From Ichthyophthirius multifiliis (Eukaryota > Ciliophora > Oligohymenophorea > Hymenostomatida), in assembly GCF_000220395.1 (NCBI RefSeq), contig NW_004086359.1:58303-122302 (forward strand): 64,000 nt of DNA, given 5' to 3'. Under the pieces are notes generated by a model. The model saw only the letters and a list, made by a program, of their open reading frames with translations, was not told where the DNA came from and did no database searches. This document shows positions 25,117 through 37,490 of the stretch, in pieces. The stretch's first letter is position 1; every line of letters starts with the position of its first letter. The position numbers were made by a program, and so were the translations under genes.

Positions 25117-25790
25117 ATAATATAAAATATTTTTAATAAATTTAAATATGTAGATTTTTTTATTGCAATTTAAAAATATCGTTACTGAGATTTTAAATTT
25201 TAAGGTTATAAATAATAATAAAATCTATGTTTATAATTAAATTAATTTAAATATATTTTTTTTGTGATTTATATTATATTAGTAATTAATAAATAATATT
25301 TAATGTTAAAAATTGTAAAATATAATATAATATTGATATACTGATACCCAATATATAACAATTATTATCAAAATTTATATTCAAAATTAAAAAAAAGGAA
25401 AAAAAAATAATATTAATAATTAATAATTTAAAAATATATAGAGTAAGCTAAAATAAAAACTTTATAATAACACAATAAATAATATTAAAATAATGAAAAT
25501 AATTTAATTTGCATAACTTAAATAAAAATTTAAATAGAATAAGCAGACACTAAATTTTTAATCTTGGTTTAATTATTTAAATCATAAATTTATAAAATAA
25601 AAACGATAAAAAGATTAAAAATCAATTATATTTCGAGTATAAATAAAACAATTTTAATAATAATTAAAATAAATATATATAAAAATAAAATAATTTGAAA
25701 ATGTAAATAATAAAAAGAAATTGTTTAATAAAATAGACTATATTCTATTATATATAATATAATAAAAATGTATATTATATATTAGGCTTT
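25117..25790. other. Intergenic, no gene seen
   Basis: A+T spacer between the HflX-type gene and the small spliced gene on the same strand. No motif found. Confidence 0.5.
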
Positions 25791-26019
25791 ATGTCGCATT
25801 TTTTTTAAATTATTACTGATAAAGTTTATTTAGAGGAATATCCAATTTTTGTTGTGTTAATTATAAGTATGTAAAATAAATGAAAAAAAATTGTTTAAAC
25901 TGTTTGATTTTAAAAATATAGAATTTAATAAATGTGATGATAAAGTAAAAGGCTTTAATATTTTAATTCCTAAATTCTATTTAATATAAAAATATAAAAT
26001 TAGAAATAAAGAAGAATGA
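25791..26019 (+). CDS. Candidate small spliced gene, 57 residues, unknown function
   Basis: ATG at 25791 in a patch richer in G/C than its flanks. Exon 1 (76 bases) reads MSHFFQIITDKVYLEEYPIF and ends in a phase-1 donor GTATGT, the best donor consensus in the region. The intron is 25867-25921, ending ATATAG. Exon 2 (98 bases) gives KFNKCDDKVKGFNILIPK... and stops at TGA 26017-26019. The exons sum to 174 bases, exactly 58 codons. The central VVLII stretch is hydrophobic but too short to call a membrane helix firmly. No family recognised. The alternative is chance open sequence; the intact splice frame argues against that. Confidence 0.4.
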
Positions 26020-26139
26020 AAATACATATACATATATATATATTTTTTTTTTGTATAAAAGATAAATTAAAATATATCTTTAATTTTTACAAAAAATAAA
26101 TAAAACTTTTAAAATAATAAATATCTCGTTTTTTTTTTT

Positions 26140-28498
26140 TCATGTCCATAAGAATATACGATGATCTGCTCCTGCAGAAAAAATCCAAGGCTAATTAGGA
26201 TGAAAAATAATATCGAGTACACCTAAACTGTTATGTATATTATGTCCTTTTAATACTTTCAAAGGAATAATAAGAGCATTTTCGAAAGAATCAGAGTAAA
26301 CTTTTGCATGGAAAATATTAATTGTACCTTTATTTTAATTATGAAAAAAAAAATTAATAAATATGATCTTTATATTTATTTTTTTTTAAAAAAAAAAACC
26401 ATCATCAGAGCTGGAGGCCATTAAGGGATATTTTTTACTAAAGCTTACTTATCTAACACCTTTTTCATGATATTTAAGATTTTTATAAGGAGTATTTCCT
26501 AAATCAAGATCAAACCAAGTAACTTTTTTATCAAATGATCCTACAATAACATTATCTCCATAAGGATGAACATCAATACATGAATTCCATTAAGCTCCTG
26601 TGAGTAATTTTTTCATTGTTTACTTAAAAAAATGATAAATTATAAAATAATATAAAAGTTTACTTGTTTTTATAAATTAAAGACAAAAACGTGTTTCTTA
26701 GTCATAATAAAAATAATAGGCTTAGAAGGATGAAAAGATACTTTTTCAACATCTCCTTTACTTTTGGTGAAAGGTTTAGTTGAGTTTCCTTTTGAAATTG
26801 CATGAATGAATATTTGCTCATTTCTTTTGTTTGCTTTGGGGGCTACTGTGCAGAAATAATCACCTTTTTCGTGGAAGGAGACTTATTTAATTTCGTCATT
26901 GAAAGTTATTTTTATTTTCAAGTCATCTTTTCCTAATTCTTCGAAGTCCCACTTTAATTAAGGTTCAATATCAAGTTTATGTTCTTTTTGTGCAGTTTCT
27001 ATACTCTCTTCGTTTTCTTGGTATTTTTTGCTAGGAAGGATTTTCTTTATATTAAATAGATATATACTTTCGGCACAAGCGATTATAAGCATATCTTATT
27101 AAGGCTAAAATTATATAGAATAGCAAATTCCTTCAAACTAATGCTTCCAAACAATTCTTCCTGTGGATACTTCCCATATAAAAACTTATCCTTTTTCTTC
27201 TGCTGAAGCCAAATATTGTCCATTTGAATTAATAGAAATACCCCTAACTCTACTTTTATGTCCCTTGTATTACATGTTTAATGTTGTGGGATATGGACGC
27301 AATTCTTTGGGCTTAGGAAGTGTTGGTACTAATGATTCAGGATCTATATCAAGTTTTTTCTTACGGATTCTGGGACATAAATACAAATCTAATTGTCTTT
27401 CAAATCTTTCTTGTATTAGATTATGATAAAAAGATATATGTCTTAGACAATCATATTTTTATGGTATAAATGATATTTCACGCTCTTCTGGAGGAGTTTG
27501 CAACCATTCTTTTTTTTCTTTCTATTTATTTTTTAGTTTTTTTATTTTATTTTTTTTTGTTTTTACTTCAGTCATTAAATATTCTTCTGGTGGATTATAT
27601 GATTCATTATGTCCAGGTAGTTTTAATTTCGGGGCTGATATTGCTGGAGGAAGATTCTTTTAAATTTCATCAGGTTTATCATTTTCCCATACGTCATATA
27701 AAGGAATCTCGTCTTCAGATTCAACTTTTTCAGGTTAAGGAAGATATCTAGTTAGGTCTATTCTACCAAATTATATTGCTTGCATGAATTTATTAATTTT
27801 AATTCTTTCGTTTTTAGAGGGCATAAAATTCTTTTTTGTTGGAGGGTTAAAGTTTAATGGAAAGGGATCATTCCATTCATATTCTACTGAATACTATTTT
27901 TTTTTTAATTTATATTTTATTAATTTTTTACGTCTGTTTAAGCTATGGTTTTTGATGCAAATTTTCCTTTTCTAATTCTTTCAATTAAATTTAACTGTTC
28001 ATCTGTTAAAACTATTTCTTTTTAATTAAGTTCGTCTTTTATTATACGCCACCAGTTAGGATTTTCAGCTTTTTTTATAAACTCCTCTATCTTATCATCT
28101 TTTTTTTTTATTTAAAATACTAACAATTTAATCTTTATAAATTTTACCTTAAGATAGTTTTTATACTTATTTTAAATCTGCATCATAGCCCATATGCTTA
28201 TGATTTTCGTACCATTTCCAAGGTACCCTTCCTATTTTAGATAATATCTTTTATTTTTTATTTTTTTTAAAAATAGTTTAAGATTTATTCAATCGTTTTT
28301 TATCGTTTTTTTTGTTTGTTTTACTTATTCATCATCTGTATCATCTGATGATGATTAATCATTTGAGTTGTTTTAAAGTATTTATTATGGTGGTTATTTT
28401 TTTTATTTTGCTTATTATTGAATTTTCAGTTATTGTTTTTTATGTTCTAGATCTTCTATTTCAGGATGGACTCGTTTATTTTTTTTATTTTTTGACAT
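26140..28498 (-). CDS. BOP1: BOP1/Erb1 ribosome-biogenesis WD40 protein
   Basis: Nucleolar component of the PeBoW complex (Pes1-BOP1-WDR12), needed for 27S/32S pre-rRNA processing and 60S assembly. 693 residues, close to family size. The N-terminal BOP1 domain is plain: [68 protein letters not shown]. Then come WD40 blades: [56 protein letters not shown], ending in [11 protein letters not shown] before TGA 26140-26142. The short acidic/Ser start (SSSDDTDDE) is typical of nucleolar proteins. Introns at 28248-28324, 28099-28147, 27894-27931 (38 bp), 26623-26663 and 26328-26399 (unusual GTTTTT donor). Exons total 2082 bases, exactly 694 codons, with no indel. Confidence 0.97.
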
Positions 28499-28666
28499 TT
28501 TGTTTATTTTATTTTAATTTTTAGTTTATTTATTAAATTTAACCCTTGAATTTTTTTATTTTTTTTTATGAAAAAAAAATATATTTATTCTATTAATTTT
28601 TTATATTTATTTCATTATTATTATATATTCGTTTATTTTATTTTTTTCAAAATAAATTATATAAAT

Positions 28667-29815
28667 TCAATTATTTGATATTTATATCCCAATGTATTAT
28701 CTAATATGATCGGTAACTTAATCATTAAAAGTATGAGAAACATCATGAATTTTCACATCACTATACATTTCATTAGCTAAATCTTCAAATATTTAAATAC
28801 CATCAATGTATCTTTTTTTTTTATAAAAAAAAATACCTAAAATTTATTGAATTTATATATACCCGTATTAAAGTGCATGCTTTGAATCAAAAGATTGTTT
28901 TTCTAGAATATTTTAGTTTATTTATTCATTACTTAATTTCAAGTATTAAAATTTATTAGCTCTATTAGAAATAATTAATTTTTTTAAACTATGTTCTTTT
29001 ATAATAGTATTTTTTTCATCCATTCTACATCTTCATTTTTAAAATCACAAAAAGGATTCATCTTTACTTTATTTTTTCCTTAAAACATAAATTATTAATC
29101 TATTTAGTTTTCTTACAAAATTTTTTAAAGTCCTAACCCTTAATATGTATAGGCTAAATCTCCTATAAGAGAAATTAACCTTAGTTTATTATTTATTTTT
29201 TAATTTAATTTATTAATAAATATTCGAAAATATATTTATATTTTTTTTTTTTTTTCATTTTAAACAATTTTATATTTTTTATATTTTATTTTTAAATTTA
29301 TTAAAAATAAAAATAATTATTAAATCTTTTTTTAATATATAAAAAAAATACTTGCAAAACACTTATTTCCAGCAGTTAAAATAATATTTGCACTATTTAA
29401 ACAAGTGTCTTCAGCAAAAGTGTAAACAGGAGCACTTTTATGCATAAATTTTAATATATTATTAAAATAATAAAAAATAAATTATATTTAATTAACCCTG
29501 TTTATTATGATAATGATTTTAATGCATTTTGTATGTTTTTCGCTTAAACAATTGATCCTATTATTATAAAATTCTTTTAATTATAAAATATAAATATATA
29601 TTTTACCTCCGTTTGAGTTTATACAAACCGCAATTAATTATATATTATAAAAGCTACTAATTTGTAAGTTTTTATGTAATTTATATGTCCTTGTAAATAT
29701 TTTTTTTAATGTTACAGCTATATTTTATATTTAAAAATATATTTTGTAACATTTTATCATTAATTTATCCATTTAAATTTATGAGTAAAACCCTATCTCT
29801 TAATTTTTTTAACAT
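28667..29815 (-). CDS. S49 (SppA/protease IV-like) peptidase
   Basis: Membrane-associated serine peptidase family that in bacteria and plastids degrades signal peptides. Visible blocks in family order: VLLINLNGQIND; IAVCINSNGGSIVQAKNI (the INSxGG strand-turn); TGAPVYTFAEDTCLNSANIILTAGNK (nucleophile region; the NSAN Ser is the candidate); LIGDLAYTYQGLGLQKIL; MNPFCDFKNED; and SKHALQYGYIDGI (equivalent of the A.xLGLIDGI motif). ATG at 29813-29815 is provisional; no membrane anchor or targeting peptide is obvious, so upstream sequence may be missing. Introns supported by frame: 29558-29606, 29435-29496, 28812-28862. A longer one from near 29350-29376 to about 29185 is needed, but its ends are uncertain, and one junction near 29690 is unresolved. 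TGA at 28667-28669. Confidence 0.7.
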
Positions 29816-31409
29816 TAATATTATTTTTATATTTTTTTTAAGAAAAAATAATAATAAATTATATATTTGTTTATTTATTTAATATAATAAATATATTATT
29901 TATTTTTATATATTTTTTATATCTTTTTTAGAGCTTCTTTTTTTAAAAAAATTATTTTATTTTAAATAAATATATAATATTTAAAATAATTAATTAAACA
30001 TCACATATTAATACATTTTTATTTAAAATCTATTAATTATAAACTATTTTTTATTTATTATATATATTTTTTTAAATTTATATATAAACTGATACAATTT
30101 TTACTTTATCTTGTAATTTTTAATTTGTTTTTGTGATTTTTTAGAAAATAATGAATTGTATATTATTTATTAATAATTATATATATACTTTTATATTTTT
30201 TAAAAATATTTTAATCAATAAATTTTTGATTAAAATTAATTTAAGTTTTATTTAATTTTTATTAATCTTTTTTTTGAATTATAATCACAAATATTATTGA
30301 AATCATTTTTTTTACAATATTAAAACATAATCTAAAAAGAAGAAATATTATGAAAAATAAATATATATAATTATAAGATTATTTAAAAAAATAATTGTAT
30401 TATATTATAAAATTTGAATGAAAATTCAATTATAAAAAAAAAAAATGAAAGATCTAATAATATATTGACAAAAAAATATCTTTAATTTTTAAATAATTGT
30501 AAACATATTTAAATTTAAATAACTCTTAAATAAAAACTAAGTAAATATATTTGTTAAATAAAAACTTGAATAAACTAACAATTAATATATTAATAAAAAA
30601 TGTATTATAAAATATAAATAATAAATAAATAATATATATTAATTTTTTATTTTAATTATTAAAATATATTTTTAACTTTTATATAAAATTTATATTTTAT
30701 TTAAAAATATAATGGTTTAATTATTCCTTAATATTAAAAATTTATTTCCTGATCTGTATTATGAAATGATATGAAAATTGTAACACAAGTGTTAGCAAAA
30801 TAAGTAGTTGTATATTTTATTATTAAAACCTAGATCTTATTCGCCTTTTTTTAATAGTTAAAAAATTAAAAATTTAATGTATTTTTTTATTTGTAACCTT
30901 TAAAAAAACCCGAACAAGAATTAAGTTTTAATGATACAGTATTATTTATGTTTTAATTCATTCTATAATATATCAATTAAATTTTTTATAATTAAATTAT
31001 TTAAAATATTATTCTTAAATTTTTGTATTTTTACTGAGTTATTTTAATCTTCACAAAATAATATAATACATTAAACAATATATTTAAAAAATATCAAAAT
31101 TTTTTAATATTTATTTAAATTTATATTATTATACCATTATAATAATTTATTTTAAATATAATCTTTTATTTCTATATCTCCAAAAATTATTAATATATAT
31201 ATTTATGCTTATATTTATTTAGTGAATATTTTTTTTGAAGCTAAAATCAAGTAAAGATAAAATACAATACAATCAAATTAAGGATATAAAATATTTGTTA
31301 AAAATAGTTAAATATTATTATTTTATTATATATTTTAATTACATAATTGATATATACTAATTATTTATATATTAAATTAAAAATAAATCATTTAAACTAA
31401 ATTAAAAAA
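29816..31409. other. Intergenic, with a possible U5-like RNA loop
   Basis: 1.6 kb of A+T between divergent starts. One patch (30740-30935) is G/C-richer, with a tight TAACAC/GTGTTA hairpin (about 30781-30794) and an 11-base loop CGCCTTTTTTT at 30842-30852 closed by CTTATT/AATAG. The loop resembles U5 snRNA loop I, but the two bases after CGCCTTTT differ from the usual AC. Treated as a weak ncRNA candidate only. Confidence 0.35.
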
Positions 31410-33094
31410 ATGGGTTAATAAAAATCAAAAATAATAAAAAAGAATAGTTAAAATTAAGACTTTTTTGACTAATTACTAATATGTAATTAAAAGACTAGCT
31501 TTATTTTAAATCAAAACCATGAACATAACTTTTCAAAAACATTTGAATAGATAATTGAGTAAGTTACACATATAGATATATAGGATATGACTAGATTCTC
31601 TGAAATAACAAGTAAATAATAATAAATAGCAAATTATTAAGATTTAGAAACATTACATGATAATATATTAATTGAAAAGGAAATATAAAAATTCTAATAA
31701 GACTAATATTGTAATGATTGTTTTAATCTAGGAAAATAAATAAGCATAATCAAAGATTGGAATTTAAATATGAGAATAATTTCTAGAAAAAGTTAATTTT
31801 TTGAAAAAAAAATATTTAAGTAAATTGTGAAAAAAAATAGATATAGTTAGTAATAAAATATATAAAAATAATAATAAGAAGTAGTATTTAATTGCAAAAA
31901 AATAATAAGTAAAGAATTCAATTAAAAGAAAATGCAAGAACATATAAAGTAAATAATATAAAATTCTGAAATATTAAATGAAGAAATAGAAGATATAAAA
32001 GAAAATTTTTAAAGCTTCTAACAGGATATGAATTATTCTTAAAATAAAAAAATAAACTTTAGAAAAGTTTTTAATCATTTTCAATGAAAAATAAATCTCT
32101 TAATTTCTCTTTAATATAAAATGTTAATTTTAGTGAATTTCATTAAGATAAACTTAAAAATAATACTTTGTTAGTACCTTCTGAATAAATATAATTTATA
32201 GATAAAGGAATAGCGAAATCAATTATTTATTATAAGATAATTACTTTTATCATTGAAAAACATATATTGAAAGATTTAATGTTTAATAGCCCTTTGTAAA
32301 TATCTAAAGATAATTTTATTTATTATTTTGTAGAGAAATATTCGAAATATCAATTTTTTACAGCAGAAATATTATTTGAATTAGTATAATGTTTTAAAGA
32401 GTTTATAATTTTGTTTTTAGAAAGTTTAAGATTTTATTATCAAATTGACAAATTAGTTGATTTATGTGAAAATTCTGAATAAATAATAACTATTGATAAT
32501 TTAATCCATTTTATTGTCGCTTTAATATTAAGAGAAAAAAAAGTTTATGATATTATATATATTTCTCATTGTTAAATAGAAATTGATTTATAAAAATAAT
32601 TCTATTTAAATATAAAATACAAATTAAAAAATTATTAACCTTAGTAAATGAGAATTTAAGATCAATATTGTTTAAATGAAAAAACTCTAGAAAAGTTTAA
32701 TTAAAATATAAAGCCAGGCGTAGTTTTTGAACCTTATAAATAAGCTTATGAATTATTTAAATAAATCTAATTTTAAAACAGCCCTGTACATAAATTAAAA
32801 ATTATTATTTAATCTTAAGAAATAATTAATAAATGTATAAGGGAATTCTACTAATAATTTAATTTAAGTTTAAAAGATATTATTTATGATGCTGATAATT
32901 TAACTGGTATTTATTGTTATATATTGGTTAAAAGTTAAATTTATGATATTTTTACTCATTGTAAAATAATTGAAAATTTCGTCACTAAAGAAACTTTAAA
33001 TAGCATCTCAGGATATTTAATTATTACACTTTAGGCATGTATTAGGCATATAGCTTAGATTGGAAATGAAGAAAATGAAGAACATAAGTAATGA
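31410..33094 (+). CDS. VPS9-domain protein (Rab5-family GEF), probable N-myristoylation
   Basis: VPS9 domains catalyse GDP-GTP exchange on Rab5-class GTPases in endocytosis. The C-terminal 120 residues carry the signature: IIYDADNLTGIYCYILVKSQ (the Asp-Asp-Leu-x-Pro-like helix), HCKIIENFV, and SISGYLIITLQACIRHI (the GYxxTxLEAA-like helix). The classic Pro and the GEF Tyr are shifted or replaced, so exchange activity is uncertain. Starts MGQQKSKIIKKN, a plausible myristoylation plus basic membrane anchor. The middle is Gln/Lys/Asn-rich coiled-coil. ATG at 31410, TGA at 33092-33094, no intron seen. One A too few in a seven-A run near 32050 breaks the frame; adding it gives exactly 562 codons. 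Confidence 0.75.
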
Positions 33095-33812
33095 TAAATA
33101 AAATTAAAAATGTTATATAATTAAATTTAATAAAATAAAATAATTATTTTATTAAATTTACAAATTTCAGCTATTTTTTTATTGATTATATAAATAAATT
33201 ATATATATATTTAAATTCTTTATAGCTATTTCATTTATCCTAATTTAATAATAAATATAGTCAGTTATTAACAATAAAAATTAAATAATTAATATAGAAT
33301 TAATTTTATTATCATTTTTTCAATAAAAATAAATAAATCATTTAAACAATATATATATAAACATTTATGATAATAAAAATATCAGAATTTAAATTATTCG
33401 AAATAAGATTTCTAATATTAAATTTTATAAATATTTCATAAATTTAAATCTTTAGTATAGTAAAAATAAAGTTTTAATAAAATAAATAAAATATTTATAG
33501 TATAAATAATAAATTTAATGGAATAATTCATATTTAAAATATAATGTGTAAACTATTTAAAATAAAAAAAATATAAAATTTATATTATTAAAAAAATTAA
33601 AATATAAAAATAAAAAATATATAATATTAGGTTATAATAATATTTATTAAATAAAATTAAAAAAAAAAAAAAAATTAAAAAAAATAATTAAAAAATAATT
33701 AAATAAATTATAAATAAATAAATATAATAATATTTTTTATTAATATAATAATATATAAAATATTATTAATAATAAAGTAATAATAAAGTAATAATAATAA
33801 AGTAATAAATAA

Positions 33813-33865
<53 letters not shown>

Positions 33866-34705
33866 TACATTACTTCTATATATGTTATTTTTATAAAATT
33901 GAATGTAATATTTTTTAATATTTTGATAAAATTTTCAAAAATTAATTTCTTATGAAAATTTTAATATATTTATTAATAATAAAATAATTTTTTTTAAATA
34001 TTTTATTATAAAAATCCTGAATTTTTTAATAATCATAAATTATATGTAATTTATTATTTTATGTATTAATAATTAAATACATTTTTATTTAAAATGTAAA
34101 AGCAATCCCTTTTTTTAGCTATTATCTTTATTAATTTTTATTCTTATAAATAAATAATCTAATAATTATATTATTGATAATAATTATAGAAATCTATTTA
34201 TTTAGCTTTAAATTCTCAAATATTAAATATATATATAAAGAAATAAAAATTATTATTATATTTTTATTATATTTAATTTGTAAATTTAATTATAAATAAT
34301 TATATATAATCACTAGACAAACTATCTAAATTAATATCTTGAATGATAATAATTATGTTTTTTTTATATTTAAAGAGTTATCGCTTTAATAAAAAAATTT
34401 ATATTTGTTAATATAATAATAAAAAATATTTAATTTTTTGATTTTTTTTTTATAAAAGTATGCATTTTAAAATAATATATTTACATATGAATATTATTGT
34501 ACTTTCTGATATTTAGTATTTTTTTTTTTTTTAATTTTAATATTTTTTAATTATTTTTATAAATTTTTATTTCTTTTTTTTAATTATATTATTTTATTTT
34601 AAATTATAATTAATTATAAAATATTTTTATATCATAAATAATTTTTTTAATTTTATCATTAATAAATAAAATAAAAAAAGATATATTTTTATAATTTGAA
34701 AAATT
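33095..34705. other. Intergenic with TAA microsatellite
   Basis: 1.6 kb between convergent genes, almost pure A+T. Contains TAA/AAT repeats at about 33776-33865 and several poly-A and poly-T runs. No gene seen. Confidence 0.55.
33776..33865. repeat. TAA trinucleotide microsatellite, interrupted
   Basis: Begins as (AATAAAGT)-like units and settles into about 17 uninterrupted TAA repeats up to 33865. Non-coding position. Confidence 0.9.
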
Positions 34706-36110
34706 TCATTTATGATTTTTTTTCCTTTTTAATTTTCTCTTTCAGAATCAGAAGATGTATTATAATAAGAAGAACTATTAGAACTACTAGAAGATGAAGA
34801 ATTACTGGTATAATCACTACTTAAATATTTAGGTTTTTTTCTGTAATATCAAAAGGCTCCTCTGGATTATATTTAGAAAGTTATTCATCTTCTTCATATT
34901 TTTTTTTCTTAACTTCTTTTTTTCATAATACATTAGATGGTTATCTTTTCTATTTAACTCTATGATTTTATCATACATTTTAGGCACTCTTTATTTGAAT
35001 TTTTTAATTGCATATTAAGCCAATTTTTATCTTTCTTCCCTTAAGCTTCTCCACACAACCGTATAATTATTGGAACTCATAAAATTTTGAGTAACAGCAA
35101 TTGTATCGGTAACATTAATAACTGCATGCCACCATCCACCTGGTATAAAAACTGTTTCCCCTGGATTTTGAATGAACTCAATAACCCCTATTTATAAAAT
35201 GTATGTATAAATTTTTTTATTAAAAAAATAAAAAACCTAATTTTTCACGTCCTTCTTCTTTGATTAGTTAGGGAAGTATTTTTGTGAAATATTAAATAGC
35301 ATCATCATCTTCGCCTTCTGGAATGTATTTTTTACCTTTAACTATAAATTTTGGGACTTCTGGTTTAAAAAGAATCCACCTTTTATAGCCTTAAAATGAT
35401 GTATTCCATGCGGAAGTCCATAAAGGATCTATATGGACTGTTGTTCCTGATCTTTCTGGACCTACTAAAAACCATCTGTAGGGTGGTCTTTTTTTCTCTC
35501 CGATGTATTAAAAGATATCTTCTTTAAAAAATTTAGGGACTTCATATTTTTCAATCATTTTTTTAGCCTCCTTTATATCTTCAATTGCAGACTCGAACAT
35601 ATATAAAGGAGAATCATCGGTATTATGGACTAAATATTCCAAGAAATACTTTAATTCTACCCTTATTTTTTTGCCTTTATCATCTTCTCCTATTTTAAAC
35701 TTGACGTCTTTATACCTTTCATATAATTGGCCAAAAGTCCAATATTTTTCTACCTCTAAATGATTAGTAGTATTTGTGATTACACATGGTTTTGCTTATT
35801 TTTCATAATTTTAAATAAAAAAGTCAGTTGAAATTTGTTAAAAGTTTATTCTTTCTATTTAATCTGGACAGTTTTCCTTTAATAATTTACACCAATTAGT
35901 TTAATAATATTTTGATTTTCCCCATTCATCTAAGTCCATATAAGTCCTATCACGCTTCTTGGCATCTTATATTATTTATTTTGTTGAATTACTCATTTCT
36001 TAATTTTTAAAACGAGATGATGTTAATCCTAACGCTTTAGCTTTTTTTATTGAGTCAGGCTTTATTATTTTTACTTCAGATTGTAAATCGTGATAATAAA
36101 AGTTATTCAT
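34706..36110 (-). CDS. JMJD6-like JmjC 2-oxoglutarate dioxygenase
   Basis: Fe(II)/2-oxoglutarate oxygenase; JMJD6 hydroxylates lysines in splicing and chromatin proteins. All active-site elements are present: [20 protein letters not shown] gives the first His and Asp ligands (HID), GYKRWILF gives the 2OG-binding Lys, and [18 protein letters not shown] gives the third His. It is followed by [13 protein letters not shown] as in JMJD6. Start at ATG 36108-36110 ([14 protein letters not shown]), which brings in [15 protein letters not shown] upstream of DLDEWGKS. The C-terminal tail is Ser-rich ([12 protein letters not shown]), as in JMJD6, provided one A is added to the seven-A run near 34830; the stop at 34706 also depends on an A-run. 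One intron, 35188-35236. About 450 residues. Confidence 0.92.
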
Positions 36111-37207
36111 TTACTATTTTTTTTTTTTTTTTTTTTTTTCCTTTTTTTTTTTTTTTAAAAAAAATAATTTTTATATTTTTTATTACTAATTTTATTTTAA
36201 TACTATTTATTCTTTTTCTTTCTTTCTTTCTTTCTTTCATTTTTTTTTTTTTCTCGAAAATAACTTTTAATTTAATTGTTCTTTACTAATTTTAATGATT
36301 ATTTTTATCTTAAACATAAAAAAATGTTTAACTCACATTTAATACGGAAAACGTGTTTTTAAAAATAATTTTTTTTTTATCAATTAATTGCACAGTAATT
36401 ATACTAAAATTCCAAAAAATTTATTTATAAATATTAAGAGAAACTAAATTTGATTTATTTTAGTTTTTAAAAAATATTCTCTAAATTTTTTAAAAAAATA
36501 TAAATAAATATGAGTATTTGATTTTAAAAATAATAATTTAATATTAAAATTAAAATTAATACATGAATAATAAATTTTAAGAAAAAATGTTATTAACAAT
36601 ATTTTAAAATATTCTAAAAATTATAAATCAAAATAAATTTGATTCGAATATAATTAATAAATTAAAATTATGAATATTATATTTCTTATTATATTTATTA
36701 AAAAAAATATTAAAAATAATAAGTTTTTTTGATTAATTTTATAATTTTATTAATTAAAATAATATTTTTTTTATTATAATTATATTTTTTTTTAAGATTC
36801 TTTATTTATGAATTTAAATTTAAAAATTTAATACTTATATTTTTTACATCAATTAAGATTTTTATTGTGTAAAGAAATATTAAATAAAGATTTTAAATTT
36901 GCTATAAAAAATAAAAATATTATTTAATATAAATTTTATAAATTCATGTTTATTTTATAGATAAGATATTCTAAAAAAATAGTCTAAAATAAAAAAGTGT
37001 TTAAAACATATTTTATTATAAATTTTAAATTTAAATATATTTATATGTTTTTAATATTTAAATTATTTATAAAATAACTTTAAAAAAAATTTTTATAATA
37101 GAAATTAGCTAATACTTAATTTTTAGTTTCTCTAACTTCTAATTTAAATTTATTTATTTATTTTTTTTTAAATTAATATATAAAAAAATAAAAAGATTTA
37201 TATAAAC
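36111..37207. other. Intergenic; polypyrimidine and TTTC tracts upstream of the JMJD6 gene
   Basis: About 1.1 kb between divergent genes. 36117-36157 is an almost pure T/C stretch, and 36214-36240 holds about six TTTC units. On the JMJD6 strand these are poly-A/GAAA tracts just upstream of its ATG. The rest is plain A+T. Confidence 0.6.
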
Positions 37208-37490
37208 ATGTTTTTGAAAACAACCTAAAGCAAACAATCTAAAAAAGCTAAAAAAACATAATTTGAAAAATGTTATATAATAACATAATCAAAGCTTCTT
37301 TAATATTTCTTAAAGAATAAACGAATAAAAAAACAAAAAAAGCAAATTAACATAGATAAATAAGATAGTTAAAATAATGATAAAAATATTATAAAGAATT
37401 AGAAATTATAATTAAGTAAAAATATTAATAATTTTTCGATTATATTAATTATTTAATAAAGTCTATAATTAAGACTTATTCATATAATAT

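Noticed and set aside
27163-28524. Several plus-strand ORFs over this interval
   Set aside because: They lie antisense to BOP1 exons, whose conserved protein is unmistakable.
28970-29060. Resemblance of the MNPFCDF segment to electron-transfer flavoprotein beta or Sedlin/TRAPP C-termini
   Set aside because: The flanking blocks in order (INSNGG, LNSANI, LIGDLAY, YGYIDGI) fit only S49 peptidases.
36050-36289. Phe-rich plus ORF over the polypyrimidine tract
   Set aside because: Partly antisense to the JMJD6-like N-terminus; the rest is T/C simple sequence.
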